Notes: a model not told the origin generated them from the letters alone. A stretch of DNA of 64,000 nt from Pantoea agglomerans (GCF_020149765.1 NZ_CP083809.1:186001-250000), one strand, 5' to 3'; numbered from the stretch's first letter, positions 10,177 through 19,393 are shown. Numbers and translations: made by a program.

Positions 10177-11124
10177 ATGAACAGACTTAAAGCGTTTGCG
10201 GCCGCGCTGCTGCTGAGCGCCAGCGCAATGGCACAGGCGGCGCCCGATCTCAGCGAGGTCACGCTGGTGCTGGGTGACCAGGCGCGCAATTTGCGGTCGC
10301 TGGTAGAGGCCTCCGGCGTGCTGAAGGATGCGCCCTGGCGCTATCGCTGGGCTAATTTTCAGGGCGCCGCGCCGCTGTTTGAAGCGCAGCGCGCCGGCGC
10401 GGTCGACACCTCCTACGCGGGGGATCTGCCGGTGCTGATGGCGGCGTCCGGCGGCGTGCCGCTGAAGATCATCGCCACCAATGTCGGCGACGCCGGGTCG
10501 AATGGGCTGATCGTGCCTGCCGACTCGCCGGTGCGCAGCGTAAAGGATTTGGCAGGCAAAGAGGTTGTGGTCTCCTCGGCGCGCGGCAGCATCTCACAGC
10601 ATCTGCTCTATGAGGCGCTGGGCGAAGCGCAGGTGCCGCGCGACAGCGTGCCGGTGCGCTTTGTGCTGCCGACCGACGCCAGCGCCGCTTTCAACGCCGG
10701 GCAGATTGGTGCCTGGGCAACGTTCGATCCCTATCTTGGCATCGCCGAACAGCACGGCGCGCGGCTGCTGCGCGACGGCAAAGGGCTTACCACCGCGTTG
10801 TCGTTTGTGACCGCCACCCAGCAGTCGCTGGACGATCCCGGCAAGCGCGCGGCCATCGCCGATTTCGCCCAGCGGCTGGCGAAAGCGCGCGCGTGGGCGC
10901 TGACCCATAAAGAGGAGTACAACCAGGTTTATGCGCAGCTGACGCGCCTGCCGCCGGCCGATGCGGCGAAGATTACCGCGCGCATTTCCCACGGTATTCG
11001 CGGCGTAACGGCTGAGGATATTGAAAAGGTGCAGAAGGTGTCGGATCTCTTCAGCGCGCTGAAAATTCTGCCGAACCGGGTGGATGTGGCGGCGATTACC
11101 GACCGCAGCCTGTTTCCGCAGTAG
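10177..11124 (+). CDS. ABC transporter substrate-binding protein, aliphatic sulfonate (SsuA/TauA)-like
   Basis: The 315-residue protein has a signal peptide (about 1-22, AQA-AP) and the SsuA/TauA/NMT1-type periplasmic binding fold. Typical segments are SYAGDLPVLMA, KDLAGKEVVV and GAWATFDPY. It should capture a small organic anion such as a sulfonate. No permease or ATPase gene is adjacent, so it must use components encoded elsewhere or act differently. It is co-transcribed with the upstream class II aldolase gene, which hints that the ligand and the aldolase substrate are related. A strong terminator follows. Confidence 0.85.
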   Translation: MNRLKAFAAALLLSASAMAQAAPDLSEVTLVLGDQARNLRSLVEASGVLKDAPWRYRWANFQGAAPLFEAQRAGAVDTSYAGDLPVLMAASGGVPLKIIATNVGDAGSNGLIVPADSPVRSVKDLAGKEVVVSSARGSISQHLLYEALGEAQVPRDSVPVRFVLPTDASAAFNAGQIGAWATFDPYLGIAEQHGARLLRDGKGLTTALSFVTATQQSLDDPGKRAAIADFAQRLAKARAWALTHKEEYNQVYAQLTRLPPADAAKITARISHGIRGVTAEDIEKVQKVSDLFSALKILPNRVDVAAITDRSLFPQ

Positions 11125-11166
11125 CAGGGCAAAGGGCGCGGTACTTCGCCCATGCCCTGTTTTTTT
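11125..11166 (+). terminator. Terminator of the aldolase/binding-protein operon
   Basis: Nested stems CAGGGC/GCCCTG and GGGCG/CGCCC are followed by seven T residues. Confidence 0.88.
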
Positions 11167-11172
11167 ACCGCA

Positions 11173-12357
11173 TTACTCGTTGAACAGCGTCTGACGCAGC
11201 GCCAGCTCGACGCCGCGCAGCTCCGCCAGCCCTTTCAGACGGCCAATCGCCGAATAGCCAGGGTTGGTGCGCTTGTGCAGGTCGTCGAGCATCTGATGAC
11301 CGTGGTCGGGACGCATCGGAATCGCATGCTTCTCGCCCGCGCGCCGACGGCGCTGCTCCTCCGCCAGGATTACCCTGATTACGCCGACCATATCGACGTC
11401 GCCCGCCAGATGCGCCGCCTCATGGAAGCTGTTGGGGTTGGCTTCGCGCCGCGTGGCGCGCAGGTGGATAAAGTTGATGCGGTCCGCGAAGCGCTCCGCC
11501 ATCTGCGTCAGGTTATTGTCGGCGCGTACGCCGTAAGAGCCGGTGCAGAAGCAGAAACCGTTGTGCAGGCTGTCTACCGTCTCTTTCAGCCACTGCATAT
11601 CCTCTTCGGTAGAGATAATGCGCGGCAGGCCGAGAATAGGGCGCGGCGGATCGTCCGGATGGACCGCCAGCTTGATACCGACCTCTTCGGCCACCGGCAC
11701 GATGGCGCGCAGAAAGAACGCCATATGTTCGCGCAGCTTTGCCTTGTCGATGCCGTCATACTGCGCCAGCTGCGCGCGAAACTGATCGAGCGTGTAGCCC
11801 TCTTCCGCGCCCGGCAGACCGGCGATAATATTGCGCGTCAGCAGCGCCTTCTCCTCGTCGCTCATGGCGGCGAAGCAGCGCGCCGCCGCCTCTTGCTCCG
11901 CCGCTGAATAATCCTGCTGCGCGCCGGGGCGCTGCAAAATATGCAGCTCGAAGGCGGCGAAGGCGTCAGCGTCAAAGCGCAGCGCTTTGGCGCCGTCCGG
12001 CAGCGTCCAGGCGAGATCGGTGCGCGTCCAGTCGAGCACCGGCATAAAGTTGTAGCACACCGTGTCGATGCCACAGGCCGCCAGATTGCGTATCGACTGC
12101 TGATAGTTGGCGATATAGCGCTGATAGTCGCCGCGCTGCGTTTTGATCGCCTCATGTACCGGAATGCTCTCTACCACCGACCAGACCAGATTCTTTTCCG
12201 CCAGCAGCGCCTGACGCGCTTTAATCTCTTCCACCGGCCAGACGTCGCCGTTGGGAATATGGTGTAAAGCGGTTACGATGCCGGTCGCGCCCGCCTGGCG
12301 CGCATCGTCTAACGAAACCGGATCGTTGGGGCCATACCAGCGCCATGTATGTTCCAT
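11173..12357 (-). CDS. uxuA: D-mannonate dehydratase
   Basis: UxuA dehydrates D-mannonate to 2-keto-3-deoxy-D-gluconate in glucuronate/fructuronate breakdown. The 394-residue product matches E. coli UxuA in length and throughout its sequence, including [13 protein letters not shown] near the start and the metal-site segments [10 protein letters not shown] and RPDHGHQ. The ATG at 12357 has AAGGAG at ideal spacing; an upstream GTG at 12363 is too close to that site. The usual partner uxuB (fructuronate reductase) is not next to it. A UxuR-like regulator gene is divergent. Confidence 0.97.
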   Translation of the reverse strand: MEHTWRWYGPNDPVSLDDARQAGATGIVTALHHIPNGDVWPVEEIKARQALLAEKNLVWSVVESIPVHEAIKTQRGDYQRYIANYQQSIRNLAACGIDTVCYNFMPVLDWTRTDLAWTLPDGAKALRFDADAFAAFELHILQRPGAQQDYSAAEQEAAARCFAAMSDEEKALLTRNIIAGLPGAEEGYTLDQFRAQLAQYDGIDKAKLREHMAFFLRAIVPVAEEVGIKLAVHPDDPPRPILGLPRIISTEEDMQWLKETVDSLHNGFCFCTGSYGVRADNNLTQMAERFADRINFIHLRATRREANPNSFHEAAHLAGDVDMVGVIRVILAEEQRRRRAGEKHAIPMRPDHGHQMLDDLHKRTNPGYSAIGRLKGLAELRGVELALRQTLFNE

Positions 12358-12388
12358 TTTCACTCCTTAAGCCGCATATTCGGCCCAG

Positions 12389-12407
12389 TGGTCAGGCCGC
12401 TGGACCA
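12389..12407. promoter_or_regulatory. Inverted repeat in the uxuA/regulator divergent region
   Basis: TGGTC and GACCA half-sites are separated by 9 bases between divergent genes. FadR-subfamily regulators bind TGGT/ACCA-type half-sites, but usually with closer spacing, so this is only a candidate operator. Confidence 0.25.
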
Positions 12408-12525
12408 AGAGTATGCTAGCCTGATGGGAAAGGCCGTGATCGCGATCGCAGCGCAGTGAATTGCGCCTGGCGGAAAGGGCGTACGGCCTGTGCTACGCTG
12501 CACCGCTGCTGACAGGAGAAAAAAT

Positions 12526-13209
12526 ATGGCGCTGCCTGTGCTGAAAACGGAACGTCTCTATCGCCAGATCGCCAACGCGATTATGGAAAGTATTCAACGC
12601 GGCGAGTTCGCACCAGGCGCGGCTCTGCCGCCGGAGCGCGAGCTGGCGAAGCAGCTGGGGGTCAGCCGATCCTCCGTGCGCGAGGCGCTGATTGCGCTGG
12701 AGATGACCGGCTGGGTGGATATTCGCACCGGCAACGGCGTCTTTGCGATGCAGCCGCAGCCGCCCACTAGCGCGCCTGCGACGGAAGCGGATCACAGCCT
12801 GGAGGATCTGCTGCAGGCGCGTCTTGCGTTCGAGGGGATGCTGGCGGAGATGGCGGCGCGCAACGGCAGCCCGGCGCAGCGCGAACAGCTGCGCGCGCTG
12901 GCCGACAGGCTGCTGCACTACCGCGCCAACGACGCGGAATTTCTTGAGCAGGACAAAGGCTTTCATCTGCTGATTGGCGAAATGAGCGGCAACGAGGTGC
13001 TGCGCGAGATGATGGAGTCCCTCTGGAACAAGCGCGACAGCGCGCGCTTCCGGCGGCTGGAGCGCCATTTTACCGACAACGACTTTACCCATGAGATGAA
13101 CCGCGATCATCAGCAGATTGCCGCGGCTATTTGCGCAGGCGACGCCGCCGCCGCGCGCGCCGCGATGGAAAACCATCTGACGCAGGTGCGGCGGCGGCTG
13201 CTGGGCTAA
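12526..13209 (+). CDS. FadR-subfamily GntR transcriptional regulator, UxuR/ExuR-like
   Basis: The 227-residue protein has an N-terminal winged helix (about 8-76) with the GntR signature PPERELAKQLGVSRSSVREAL. An all-helical FCD effector domain follows (about 95-220), with metal-ligand-type residues such as the His of FHLLIGEMSGN. The ATG at 12526 follows ACAGGAG. Divergence from uxuA suggests it represses uxuA and responds to a hexuronate intermediate, as UxuR and ExuR do. This regulatory role is inferred from position and family. Its stop codon overlaps that of the convergent yhhT. Confidence 0.85.
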   Translation: MALPVLKTERLYRQIANAIMESIQRGEFAPGAALPPERELAKQLGVSRSSVREALIALEMTGWVDIRTGNGVFAMQPQPPTSAPATEADHSLEDLLQARLAFEGMLAEMAARNGSPAQREQLRALADRLLHYRANDAEFLEQDKGFHLLIGEMSGNEVLREMMESLWNKRDSARFRRLERHFTDNDFTHEMNRDHQQIAAAICAGDAAAARAAMENHLTQVRRRLLG

Positions 13210-14252
13210 ATTTTATGCCGTTTAGGCCGGCCGGCGCCGAGCATAATCGCCAGTCGGCTGCCGCCCGGCGTGGTTTCCATCAGGATTTTAGTGATGCTGG
13301 TCAGCGGCACTGAAAGCAGCATGCCGACCGGCCCCAGCAGCCAGCCCCAGAAAATCAGCGACAGAAACACCACCAGCGTCGACAGCCCTAAGCCGCGCCC
13401 CATTACGCGCGGCTCCAGCATATTGCCGAACACCATATGAATGGCGGTAAAGAGCGCCGCCACCAGCATCGCGTCGTAAGGGCTGTTGAGCAGCAGCGCC
13501 TGCAGCACCGGCGGAATGCCGGCGATAATCGGGCCGATATTGGGAATATAGTTAAGGATAAAGGCCACCACGCCCCACAGCAGCGCGAACTTGATATCGA
13601 GCAGAAACAGGCAGCCCCATACCGATACGCCGGTAATCAGGCTGATCAGCGTTTTCAGCGCCAGGTAGTGCGTCACCCCTTTCAGCGCCCGGTGCAGCCC
13701 GGCGATGCGGATCTGCGGATTGGTCAGCGCGTTGCGCATTTTATAGGGCAGATGGTGCACTTCGAACAGCATAAAGACCACCGTCAGGATCAGCAGCACG
13801 AAATTGCTCATCATGCCGGAGAACTGCGTCAACGCGACGGTGGCGAACGACATCAGCATATTGGGATCGAAGCGCTGCACCAGCGTACTGGTGGAGACGT
13901 GAATGCCGATGCCTGACGCCAGGTGCTGCACCACGCTCATCTTCTGCTCCAGGGTGGCGCGCAGCTGCGGGTAGATATCGGAGAACTCGCTGACTGAACT
14001 GGCGAGCACCGCCACCAGCAGTAAAATCACGATAAATATCACCGAGATCACCACCGTGATCGCCAGCCCGCGCCGCCAGCCACGCCGCATCAGGAAGGTC
14101 ACGATGGGATTGAGCACAATGGCGAAAAAGGCGGCCAGTAAGAAGGGCACCATAATATCGGAGGCGGCGCGGATGCCAGCGAGAATAATCACCAGCATCG
14201 CCAGCTTAGTCAGAATATTTTGCCCAATTTTTTCCTGCTGTATTTCGTTCAT
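13206..14252 (-). CDS. yhhT: AI-2E family transporter YhhT
   Basis: This is a 348-residue polytopic inner-membrane protein of the AI-2E/PerM family. Segments such as HYLALKTL, LNYIPNIG and FLSLIFWGWLLGPVGMLLSVPLT are diagnostic, and the closest E. coli relative is YhhT rather than TqsA. The transported substrate is not established. As in E. coli, it is divergent from yhhS. Its 3' end overlaps the stop codon of the convergent UxuR-like gene. Confidence 0.9.
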   Translation of the reverse strand: MNEIQQEKIGQNILTKLAMLVIILAGIRAASDIMVPFLLAAFFAIVLNPIVTFLMRRGWRRGLAITVVISVIFIVILLLVAVLASSVSEFSDIYPQLRATLEQKMSVVQHLASGIGIHVSTSTLVQRFDPNMLMSFATVALTQFSGMMSNFVLLILTVVFMLFEVHHLPYKMRNALTNPQIRIAGLHRALKGVTHYLALKTLISLITGVSVWGCLFLLDIKFALLWGVVAFILNYIPNIGPIIAGIPPVLQALLLNSPYDAMLVAALFTAIHMVFGNMLEPRVMGRGLGLSTLVVFLSLIFWGWLLGPVGMLLSVPLTSITKILMETTPGGSRLAIMLGAGRPKRHKI

Positions 14253-14446
14253 CCCCTCTCCTGAAAAGCCAGACCGCAGAGAGTAGTGTAGCTGAAAGGT
14301 AATTAACCGTCTGATTCGGCTGTAAAAGCGGAGCGCAAATCAGAGAATTCAACCCTGAATATCCTCGCGGATGCGTGTACGGCGAAAAAGCGTATAGTGA
14401 GATCTCCTGCCTGTAAAAATTTAATCAACCAGGAGCGCACTTTTTC

Positions 14447-15664
14447 ATGCCAGATCAACCTGCAGCGGAACCTGCTTACAGGGGTATTGGATTGACCCTG
14501 CTGATTATTTCCATCGTTATCTATAACTTCGCCAGCTACCTCACCATCGGCCTGCAGCTGGCGGTGCTGCCGGGCCTGGTGCATGACCAGCTCGGCTACA
14601 GCGCCTTCTGGGCGGGCGTCGTGATCAGCCTGCAGTATGTGGCGACGCTGCTGAGCCGCCCTCACGCCGGGCGCTACGCCGATATCTGGGGGCCGAAGCG
14701 CATTGTGGTGCTGGGGTTGTTCGGCGTGCTGCTCAGCGGCCTCTGCTATCTGCTGGCGACCTGGCTTGCGGCGTCGTCTGTCGTCAGCCTGGCGCTGCTC
14801 TGCCTCGGACGCGTGATTCTTGGCGTCGGCCAGAGCTTCACCGGCACCGGCGCCTCGCTGTGGGGCGTGGCGCGCGTCGGTTCGCTGCATATCGGCCGCG
14901 TTATCTCCTGGAACGGCATCTGCACCTATGGCGCGATGGCGCTGGGGGCGCCGCTGGGGGTCATTATCTACCGTCAGGGTGGGCTGCTGCTGCTTTCGCT
15001 GGTGATTATCGCTATTTGCGTGCTGGCGATTGCGCTGGCGCTGCCGCGTCCGGCGGTGAAGGGCAGCCGCGCCCGCCCGCTGCCGTTTCGCGACGTGCTC
15101 GGCAAGATTTACGGCTTCGGTCTGATTCTGGCAATGGGATCGGCGGGGTTCGGCGTTATCGCCACCTTTATTACCCTGTTCTATCAGGCAAAAGGCTGGG
15201 ACGGCGCGGCCTTCGCGCTGACGCTGTTCAGCGCAGCCTTTGTCGGTACCCGGCTGCTGTTTCCGAATGCGATTAACCGTTTTGGCGGACTGCGGGTCGC
15301 CAGCGCCTGCCTGGCGGTCGAGGCGCTTGGGCTGTTTCTGGTGGCGGGCGCGTTCGATCCCTGGATGGCGAAAAGCGGCGCGCTGCTGACCGGCGCCGGC
15401 TTTTCGCTGGTCTTTCCGGCGCTTGGCGTGGTGGCGGTAAAAGCGGTGCCGCAGGCGAATCAGGGCAGCGCGCTGGCGACCTACACCGCCTTTATGGATT
15501 TAGCGCTGGGCATCACCGGCCCGGTCGCGGGCTTTATTATGAGTTTTGCAGGCGTCCCGCTGGTTTATCTGCTGACGGCGCTGCTGGTCTGTCTGGGGCT
15601 GTTCTGCACCCTGCGGCTGGCGCGGCGGCTGCCGGCCACGTCGCAAGAGGCGAAGGAAGGGTAA
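14447..15664 (+). CDS. yhhS: MFS transporter YhhS
   Basis: The 405-residue protein is a 12-helix major facilitator, collinear with E. coli YhhS. Conserved stretches include FASYLTIGL, LLSRPHAGRYAD and SLHIGRVISWNG. E. coli YhhS is an arabinose-family-type drug/sugar exporter of uncertain substrate, linked to glyphosate tolerance when overexpressed. In E. coli the next gene is dcrB. Here the inositol cluster lies between the two. Confidence 0.93.
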   Translation: MPDQPAAEPAYRGIGLTLLIISIVIYNFASYLTIGLQLAVLPGLVHDQLGYSAFWAGVVISLQYVATLLSRPHAGRYADIWGPKRIVVLGLFGVLLSGLCYLLATWLAASSVVSLALLCLGRVILGVGQSFTGTGASLWGVARVGSLHIGRVISWNGICTYGAMALGAPLGVIIYRQGGLLLLSLVIIAICVLAIALALPRPAVKGSRARPLPFRDVLGKIYGFGLILAMGSAGFGVIATFITLFYQAKGWDGAAFALTLFSAAFVGTRLLFPNAINRFGGLRVASACLAVEALGLFLVAGAFDPWMAKSGALLTGAGFSLVFPALGVVAVKAVPQANQGSALATYTAFMDLALGITGPVAGFIMSFAGVPLVYLLTALLVCLGLFCTLRLARRLPATSQEAKEG

Positions 15665-15687
15665 AAAAGCGGCCTCCGACCGAGGCC
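15663..15687 (-). terminator. Terminator of the iolI-like gene
   Basis: On the minus strand a GGCCTC/GAGGCC stem is followed by GC and six T residues. It lies about 70 bases past the iolI-like stop codon and also abuts the yhhS stop codon. Confidence 0.75.
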
Positions 15688-15754
15688 AAAACGTGTCGCA
15701 AGACACAGATAAGGGTAGGGCGACGCGGCGGGCAACCGGCCCGCCGCGCAAGAG

Positions 15755-16570
15755 TCAGGCCTGCAGCAGCGCGATGCTGTGGCGAATCTGGCGCTCAATC
15801 TCCGTGGGGGTCCAGCTGTTAAGCTCGGAGGAGAAGGGCTCAAAGGCGTAGACGCCTTTATAGCCAAGCATCTCCAGCCGCTTCACCTGCGCCACGCTGT
15901 TCAGCACATCCTGGTCGCTCAGCATAATGCGCTCTTCATCGGTGAGTTCTGCGGTGGCGCGCCTGTCCTCCACGCCGGAAAGATGCACCAGACCAATCAT
16001 ATCGACGTCGATCTCCGCCGGGAACTCCTGCTCGGCATGCTCATACAGATGATGGTGGAAGGTGTCGATCACCAGCTTAAACGGCACCTGCGCGTCGCGG
16101 ATCAGCTGCTGCGCCTGCACCGCCGAGCGCAGCGAGCTGACCGGGAAGCCCAGCGGCTCAACCAGCCCCTGGATGCCATGCTGCGCAAAGCGCGGTGCCA
16201 GCGTGCGCAGCGCCGCCAGCGTCTCTTCCGGCGCAATCTCGACGCCTTCGTTCAGCGGACACATCACCAGCGCACGGGCGCCGATGGCCTGCGCGTCACG
16301 CAGCAGCGCGTCGGCTTTCGCCAGCAGCGCCTCATCCACGCGGTTAAAGGGATAGAGCGCGTTGATGGTCACCACCTCAATATTGTATTTCGCTATCAGC
16401 TCGCGCGTCTGCTCAGCGGTCAGGTCGTCGCACACCTTGCCGCTCGGCATATCGTTACGCAACTCTACCTTGTTCAGTCCCAGACGCTGAACCAGCTGAA
16501 AAAACGCCTCTAATGAAAGATTTGGCGCGATTTTACGGTTAATACAGAAACGGGTTGGATCGATGGCCAT
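15755..16570 (-). CDS. IolI-like sugar isomerase/epimerase (TIM barrel)
   Basis: The 271-residue protein belongs to the xylose isomerase-like TIM-barrel (AP endonuclease 2) family. Metal-ligand candidates lie at barrel strand ends: Glu in LVEPLGF, Asp and His in VIDTFHHH, His in LVHLSG and Glu in AFEPFSSEL. In inositol pathways IolI interconverts scyllo-inosose (2-keto-myo-inositol) and 1-keto-D-chiro-inositol. IolH is a related alternative. The ATG at 16570 has CAGGAG upstream; an earlier ATG at 16594 lacks one. It is divergent from iolA and is probably co-regulated with it. Confidence 0.8.
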   Translation of the reverse strand: MAIDPTRFCINRKIAPNLSLEAFFQLVQRLGLNKVELRNDMPSGKVCDDLTAEQTRELIAKYNIEVVTINALYPFNRVDEALLAKADALLRDAQAIGARALVMCPLNEGVEIAPEETLAALRTLAPRFAQHGIQGLVEPLGFPVSSLRSAVQAQQLIRDAQVPFKLVIDTFHHHLYEHAEQEFPAEIDVDMIGLVHLSGVEDRRATAELTDEERIMLSDQDVLNSVAQVKRLEMLGYKGVYAFEPFSSELNSWTPTEIERQIRHSIALLQA

Positions 16571-16764
16571 GCTGCGGCTCCTGTAGTGAGGCAAGAGAGA
16601 GGAAATAAACTGAGGGCAAAGAAAACATTTATTTCATAAATAGTGAATTATGGAATGTAAAGGTTGAGATCTGCCTCGCATTAATTTCATTTTTCGCCGT
16701 TGCCGCGCCGCTTCTGTTCGCTTTTTCAGGGCGGAAATCTGCTGTAAACCTCAGGGGAACTCAG

Positions 16765-16794
16765 GCGCTGGGGCCCGCCAGCGCGCGCTTTTTT
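16765..16794 (+). terminator. Orphan rho-independent terminator-like hairpin upstream of iolA
   Basis: A 7-bp stem GCGCTGG/CCAGCGC is followed by GCGC and six T on the plus strand. No annotated plus-strand gene precedes it, since the neighbouring gene runs the other way. It may end a short unannotated transcript or act as an attenuator in a long iolA leader. Confidence 0.45.
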
Positions 16795-16854
16795 GCAGCA
16801 GCGGCAAAAATGCGATCCATGCCGCTAAAAGGGAATTTTCCAAAAAGTTTTATT

Positions 16855-16870
16855 TGAAAAATTTATTTCA
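16855..16870. promoter_or_regulatory. Candidate IolR operator
   Basis: TGAAA and TTTCA half-sites, 6 bases apart, form a nearly perfect 16-bp palindrome 100 bases before the iolA start. The TTTCA half recurs in all iol intergenic regions. Assignment to IolR is inferred. Confidence 0.45.
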
Positions 16871-16969
16871 CTGTAATAGCTTCATAGCATGCTTTCGGTT
16901 TTGCCTGGTCAGACAGCGTCGTTACGCAGAGGCGCTGCAGGGAACTTACATATCTCAAGAGGCTATGAA

Positions 16970-18475
16970 ATGAACATCACAGGAAACTTCATTGGCGGTC
17001 AGATCACCTACAGCGCCAGCAACGAAACCATCCCTGTTTACGATCCGGCGACCGGCAAAGTGGTGCGCGAGCTGACTCAGAGCACCGGGGCGGAAGTCGC
17101 CGAGGCGATTAAAATTGCCCATGAGGCTTTTCCCGCCTGGTCGAAAACCTCACCGCTGCGCCGCGCCCGCGTGCTGTTTAACTTTAAGGCGCTGATGGAG
17201 CAGCATCGCGACGAGCTGGCCGAACTGATCGTCTCTGAGCACGGTAAAGTGTGGTCGGACGCGCAGGGCGAGCTGACGCGCGGGCTGGAAGTGGTGGAGT
17301 TCGCCTGCGGCATTCCGCATCTGATTAAAGGTGAATATTCCGCTAACGTCGGCTCCGGCGTTGACAGCTATTCGCTGATGCAGCCGGTTGGCGTGGTGGC
17401 GGGCATTACGCCGTTTAACTTTCCGGCGATGGTGCCGCTCTGGATGTTCCCCATCGCACTGGCGTGCGGCAATACTTTTGTGCTCAAGCCACCCGCGCTC
17501 GATCCTTCGGCGGCGGTGCGCATGGCGGAGCTGCTGAAAGAGGCGGGCCTGCCGGACGGCGTATTTAACGTGGTGCACTCCTCGAACGAAGATGCCGAGC
17601 AGCTCTATAAAGATCCGCGCATTGCGGCGGTGAGCTTCGTCGGCTCCTCCGGCGTCGCCGAGCATATCTATAAAACCGCCAGCGCCCACGGCAAGCGCGT
17701 ACAGGCGTTTGGCGCGGCGAAAAACCACGCCATCGTGATGCCGGACGCCGATCTCGACGCCACGGTAAACGCCATTATGGGCGGTGCGTTCGGCTCGGCC
17801 GGCGAGCGCTGCATGGCGCTGCCGGTGGTGGTTGCAGTTGGCGACGATACCGCCGATAAGCTGATTGCGCGCCTGACGCCGCTGATCAACGCGCTGCGCG
17901 TCGGGCCCGGCATTAACCAGGGCGCCGAAGAGAATGAGATGGGGCCGGTCGTCTCCGCCGCGCATCAGAAAAAGGTGCTGGGCTATATCGACAAGGGCGA
18001 GCAGGAGGGCGCGAAGCTGGTGGTCGACGGCCGCAACTTCCAGGTGCCGGGCTACGGGGAAGGCTACTACGTCGGCGGCACGCTGTTCGATAACGTTACC
18101 CCGGAGATGACCATCTGGCGTGAAGAGATTTTCGGGCCGGTGCTGAGCATTATGCGCGCGCCGGACTACGCCAGCGCGCTGCAGCTGGTCAACAGCCATG
18201 AGTTCGGCAACGGCAGCGCCATCTTCACCAGCAACGGCAATACCGCGCGCGAGTTTGTGCAGGATGTGGAAGCGGGCATGGTCGGCGTCAACGTGCCGGT
18301 GCCAGTGCCGATGGCGTTTCACAGCTTCGGCGGCTGGAAGCGTTCGGTGTTCGGCGCGCTCAACGTACACGGCCCGGACGGCGTGCGCTTCTATACCCGC
18401 ATGAAAACCGCCACCGCGCGCTGGCCGAGCGGCCAGCAGACGGTCTCGGAGTTCAGCATGCCAACCCTGAGCTAA
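16970..18475 (+). CDS. iolA: CoA-acylating (methyl)malonate-semialdehyde dehydrogenase
   Basis: IolA (MmsA family) oxidises malonate semialdehyde with NAD and CoA to acetyl-CoA and CO2, the last step of inositol breakdown. The 501-residue protein has the aldehyde dehydrogenase fold with catalytic Cys281 (AGERCMAL) and oxyanion Asn150 (TPFNFPAM). The PVPVPMAFHSFGGWK segment near the end is typical of MmsA-type enzymes. I chose the ATG at 16970 because its protein start matches the family; 16889 would add an unrelated 27 residues. iolB follows on the same strand. Confidence 0.95.
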   Translation: MNITGNFIGGQITYSASNETIPVYDPATGKVVRELTQSTGAEVAEAIKIAHEAFPAWSKTSPLRRARVLFNFKALMEQHRDELAELIVSEHGKVWSDAQGELTRGLEVVEFACGIPHLIKGEYSANVGSGVDSYSLMQPVGVVAGITPFNFPAMVPLWMFPIALACGNTFVLKPPALDPSAAVRMAELLKEAGLPDGVFNVVHSSNEDAEQLYKDPRIAAVSFVGSSGVAEHIYKTASAHGKRVQAFGAAKNHAIVMPDADLDATVNAIMGGAFGSAGERCMALPVVVAVGDDTADKLIARLTPLINALRVGPGINQGAEENEMGPVVSAAHQKKVLGYIDKGEQEGAKLVVDGRNFQVPGYGEGYYVGGTLFDNVTPEMTIWREEIFGPVLSIMRAPDYASALQLVNSHEFGNGSAIFTSNGNTAREFVQDVEAGMVGVNVPVPVPMAFHSFGGWKRSVFGALNVHGPDGVRFYTRMKTATARWPSGQQTVSEFSMPTLS

Positions 18476-18494
18476 GCGCACCAGACAGCAATTT

Positions 18495-18528
18495 CAGCTA
18501 CAGCTCTGCGGCAACGCAGCTGTAGCTG
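18495..18528 (+). repeat. Intercistronic hairpin between iolA and iolB
   Basis: A perfect 11-bp outer stem (CAGCTACAGCT and its complement) and an inner GCG/CGC stem with a GCAA loop lie between the genes. The following CCTGTTTTC is a weak T run, so it may be a partial terminator or an mRNA-stabilising stem. Confidence 0.6.
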
Positions 18529-18559
18529 CCTGTTTTCAGACTAAAAATGAGGAGTGGGG

Positions 18560-19375
18560 ATGTCTTTTCTTGCAAAAGCGCAGCAGCCGGACGCCAGCGG
18601 CCGCATCCAGCACGTTACGCCGGAAAGCGCGGGATGGCGCTATGTCGGCTTTGACGCTTATCTGCTGAAAAAAGGGGAGAGGCTGCAGCTGAGCAGCGGC
18701 GATAAAGAGCTTTGCCTGGTGCTGGTAGCGGGGCTCGCCTCGGTGAAAACGCGCCACGCTGAATTTCCCGGCATCGGCAAGCGCATGTCGCCGTTTGAGC
18801 GCGTGCCGCCCTATTCAGTCTATGTGCCGCACCACGACGAGGTGGAAATCGTCGCCGACAGCGATCTGGAGCTGGCGGTCTGCAGCGCGCCAGGCCAGGG
18901 CAATCTGCCGGCGCGCCTGATCGCGCCAGCGGACGTCGGCGTTGAGCAGCGCGGCAAGGGACGCAATCAGCGTCTGGTACACAATATTCTGCCGGATAAC
19001 AAACCGGCCGACAGCCTGCTGGTGGTGGAGGTCTATACCAACGAAGGCGATACCAGCTCTTATCCAAGTCATAAGCACGACGAGGAAAACAGCGAAAACG
19101 AAACCTGTCTGGAAGAGACCTACTATCACCGTTTCGATCCAGAGCAGGGCTTCGCCATGCAGCGCGTCTACACCGAGGACCGCTCGCTGGACGAGTGTAT
19201 GGCGCCCTATAACCGCGACGTGGTGATGGTGCCGCGCGGCTATCACCCGGTAGCCACCATTGCGGGCTACAACAACTACTACCTCAACGTTATGGCTGGC
19301 CCGGTGCGGCTGTGGAAGTTTACCTGGGAGAAGGATCACGCCTGGGTTAACAGTGATAACTATCCTCGCGAATAG
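18560..19375 (+). CDS. iolB: 5-deoxy-glucuronate isomerase
   Basis: IolB isomerises 5-deoxy-D-glucuronate to 5-dehydro-2-deoxy-D-gluconate. The 271-residue protein is a bicupin. The C-terminal cupin carries the metal-site pattern SHKHDEE and a distal conserved segment MVPRGYHP. The ATG at 18560 follows GAGGAG; a GTG at 18554 overlaps that site and is unlikely. It is transcribed with iolA, separated by a hairpin, and ends at a bidirectional terminator facing iolR. Confidence 0.95.
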   Translation: MSFLAKAQQPDASGRIQHVTPESAGWRYVGFDAYLLKKGERLQLSSGDKELCLVLVAGLASVKTRHAEFPGIGKRMSPFERVPPYSVYVPHHDEVEIVADSDLELAVCSAPGQGNLPARLIAPADVGVEQRGKGRNQRLVHNILPDNKPADSLLVVEVYTNEGDTSSYPSHKHDEENSENETCLEETYYHRFDPEQGFAMQRVYTEDRSLDECMAPYNRDVVMVPRGYHPVATIAGYNNYYLNVMAGPVRLWKFTWEKDHAWVNSDNYPRE

Positions 19376-19393
19376 CCAGGGCGACGCGCAGAG

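Larger units (their letters stand above)
16571..16969. promoter_or_regulatory. Divergent control region between the iolI-like gene and iolA
   Basis: This 399-base AT-rich region must drive the iolI-like gene leftward and iolA rightward. It holds ATTTCAT at 16631-16637 and 16684-16690, a TGAAA/TTTCA palindrome at 16855-16870 and an orphan terminator-like hairpin at 16765-16794. The recurring motif is shared with the other iol control regions and is my candidate IolR signal. Confidence 0.6.
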
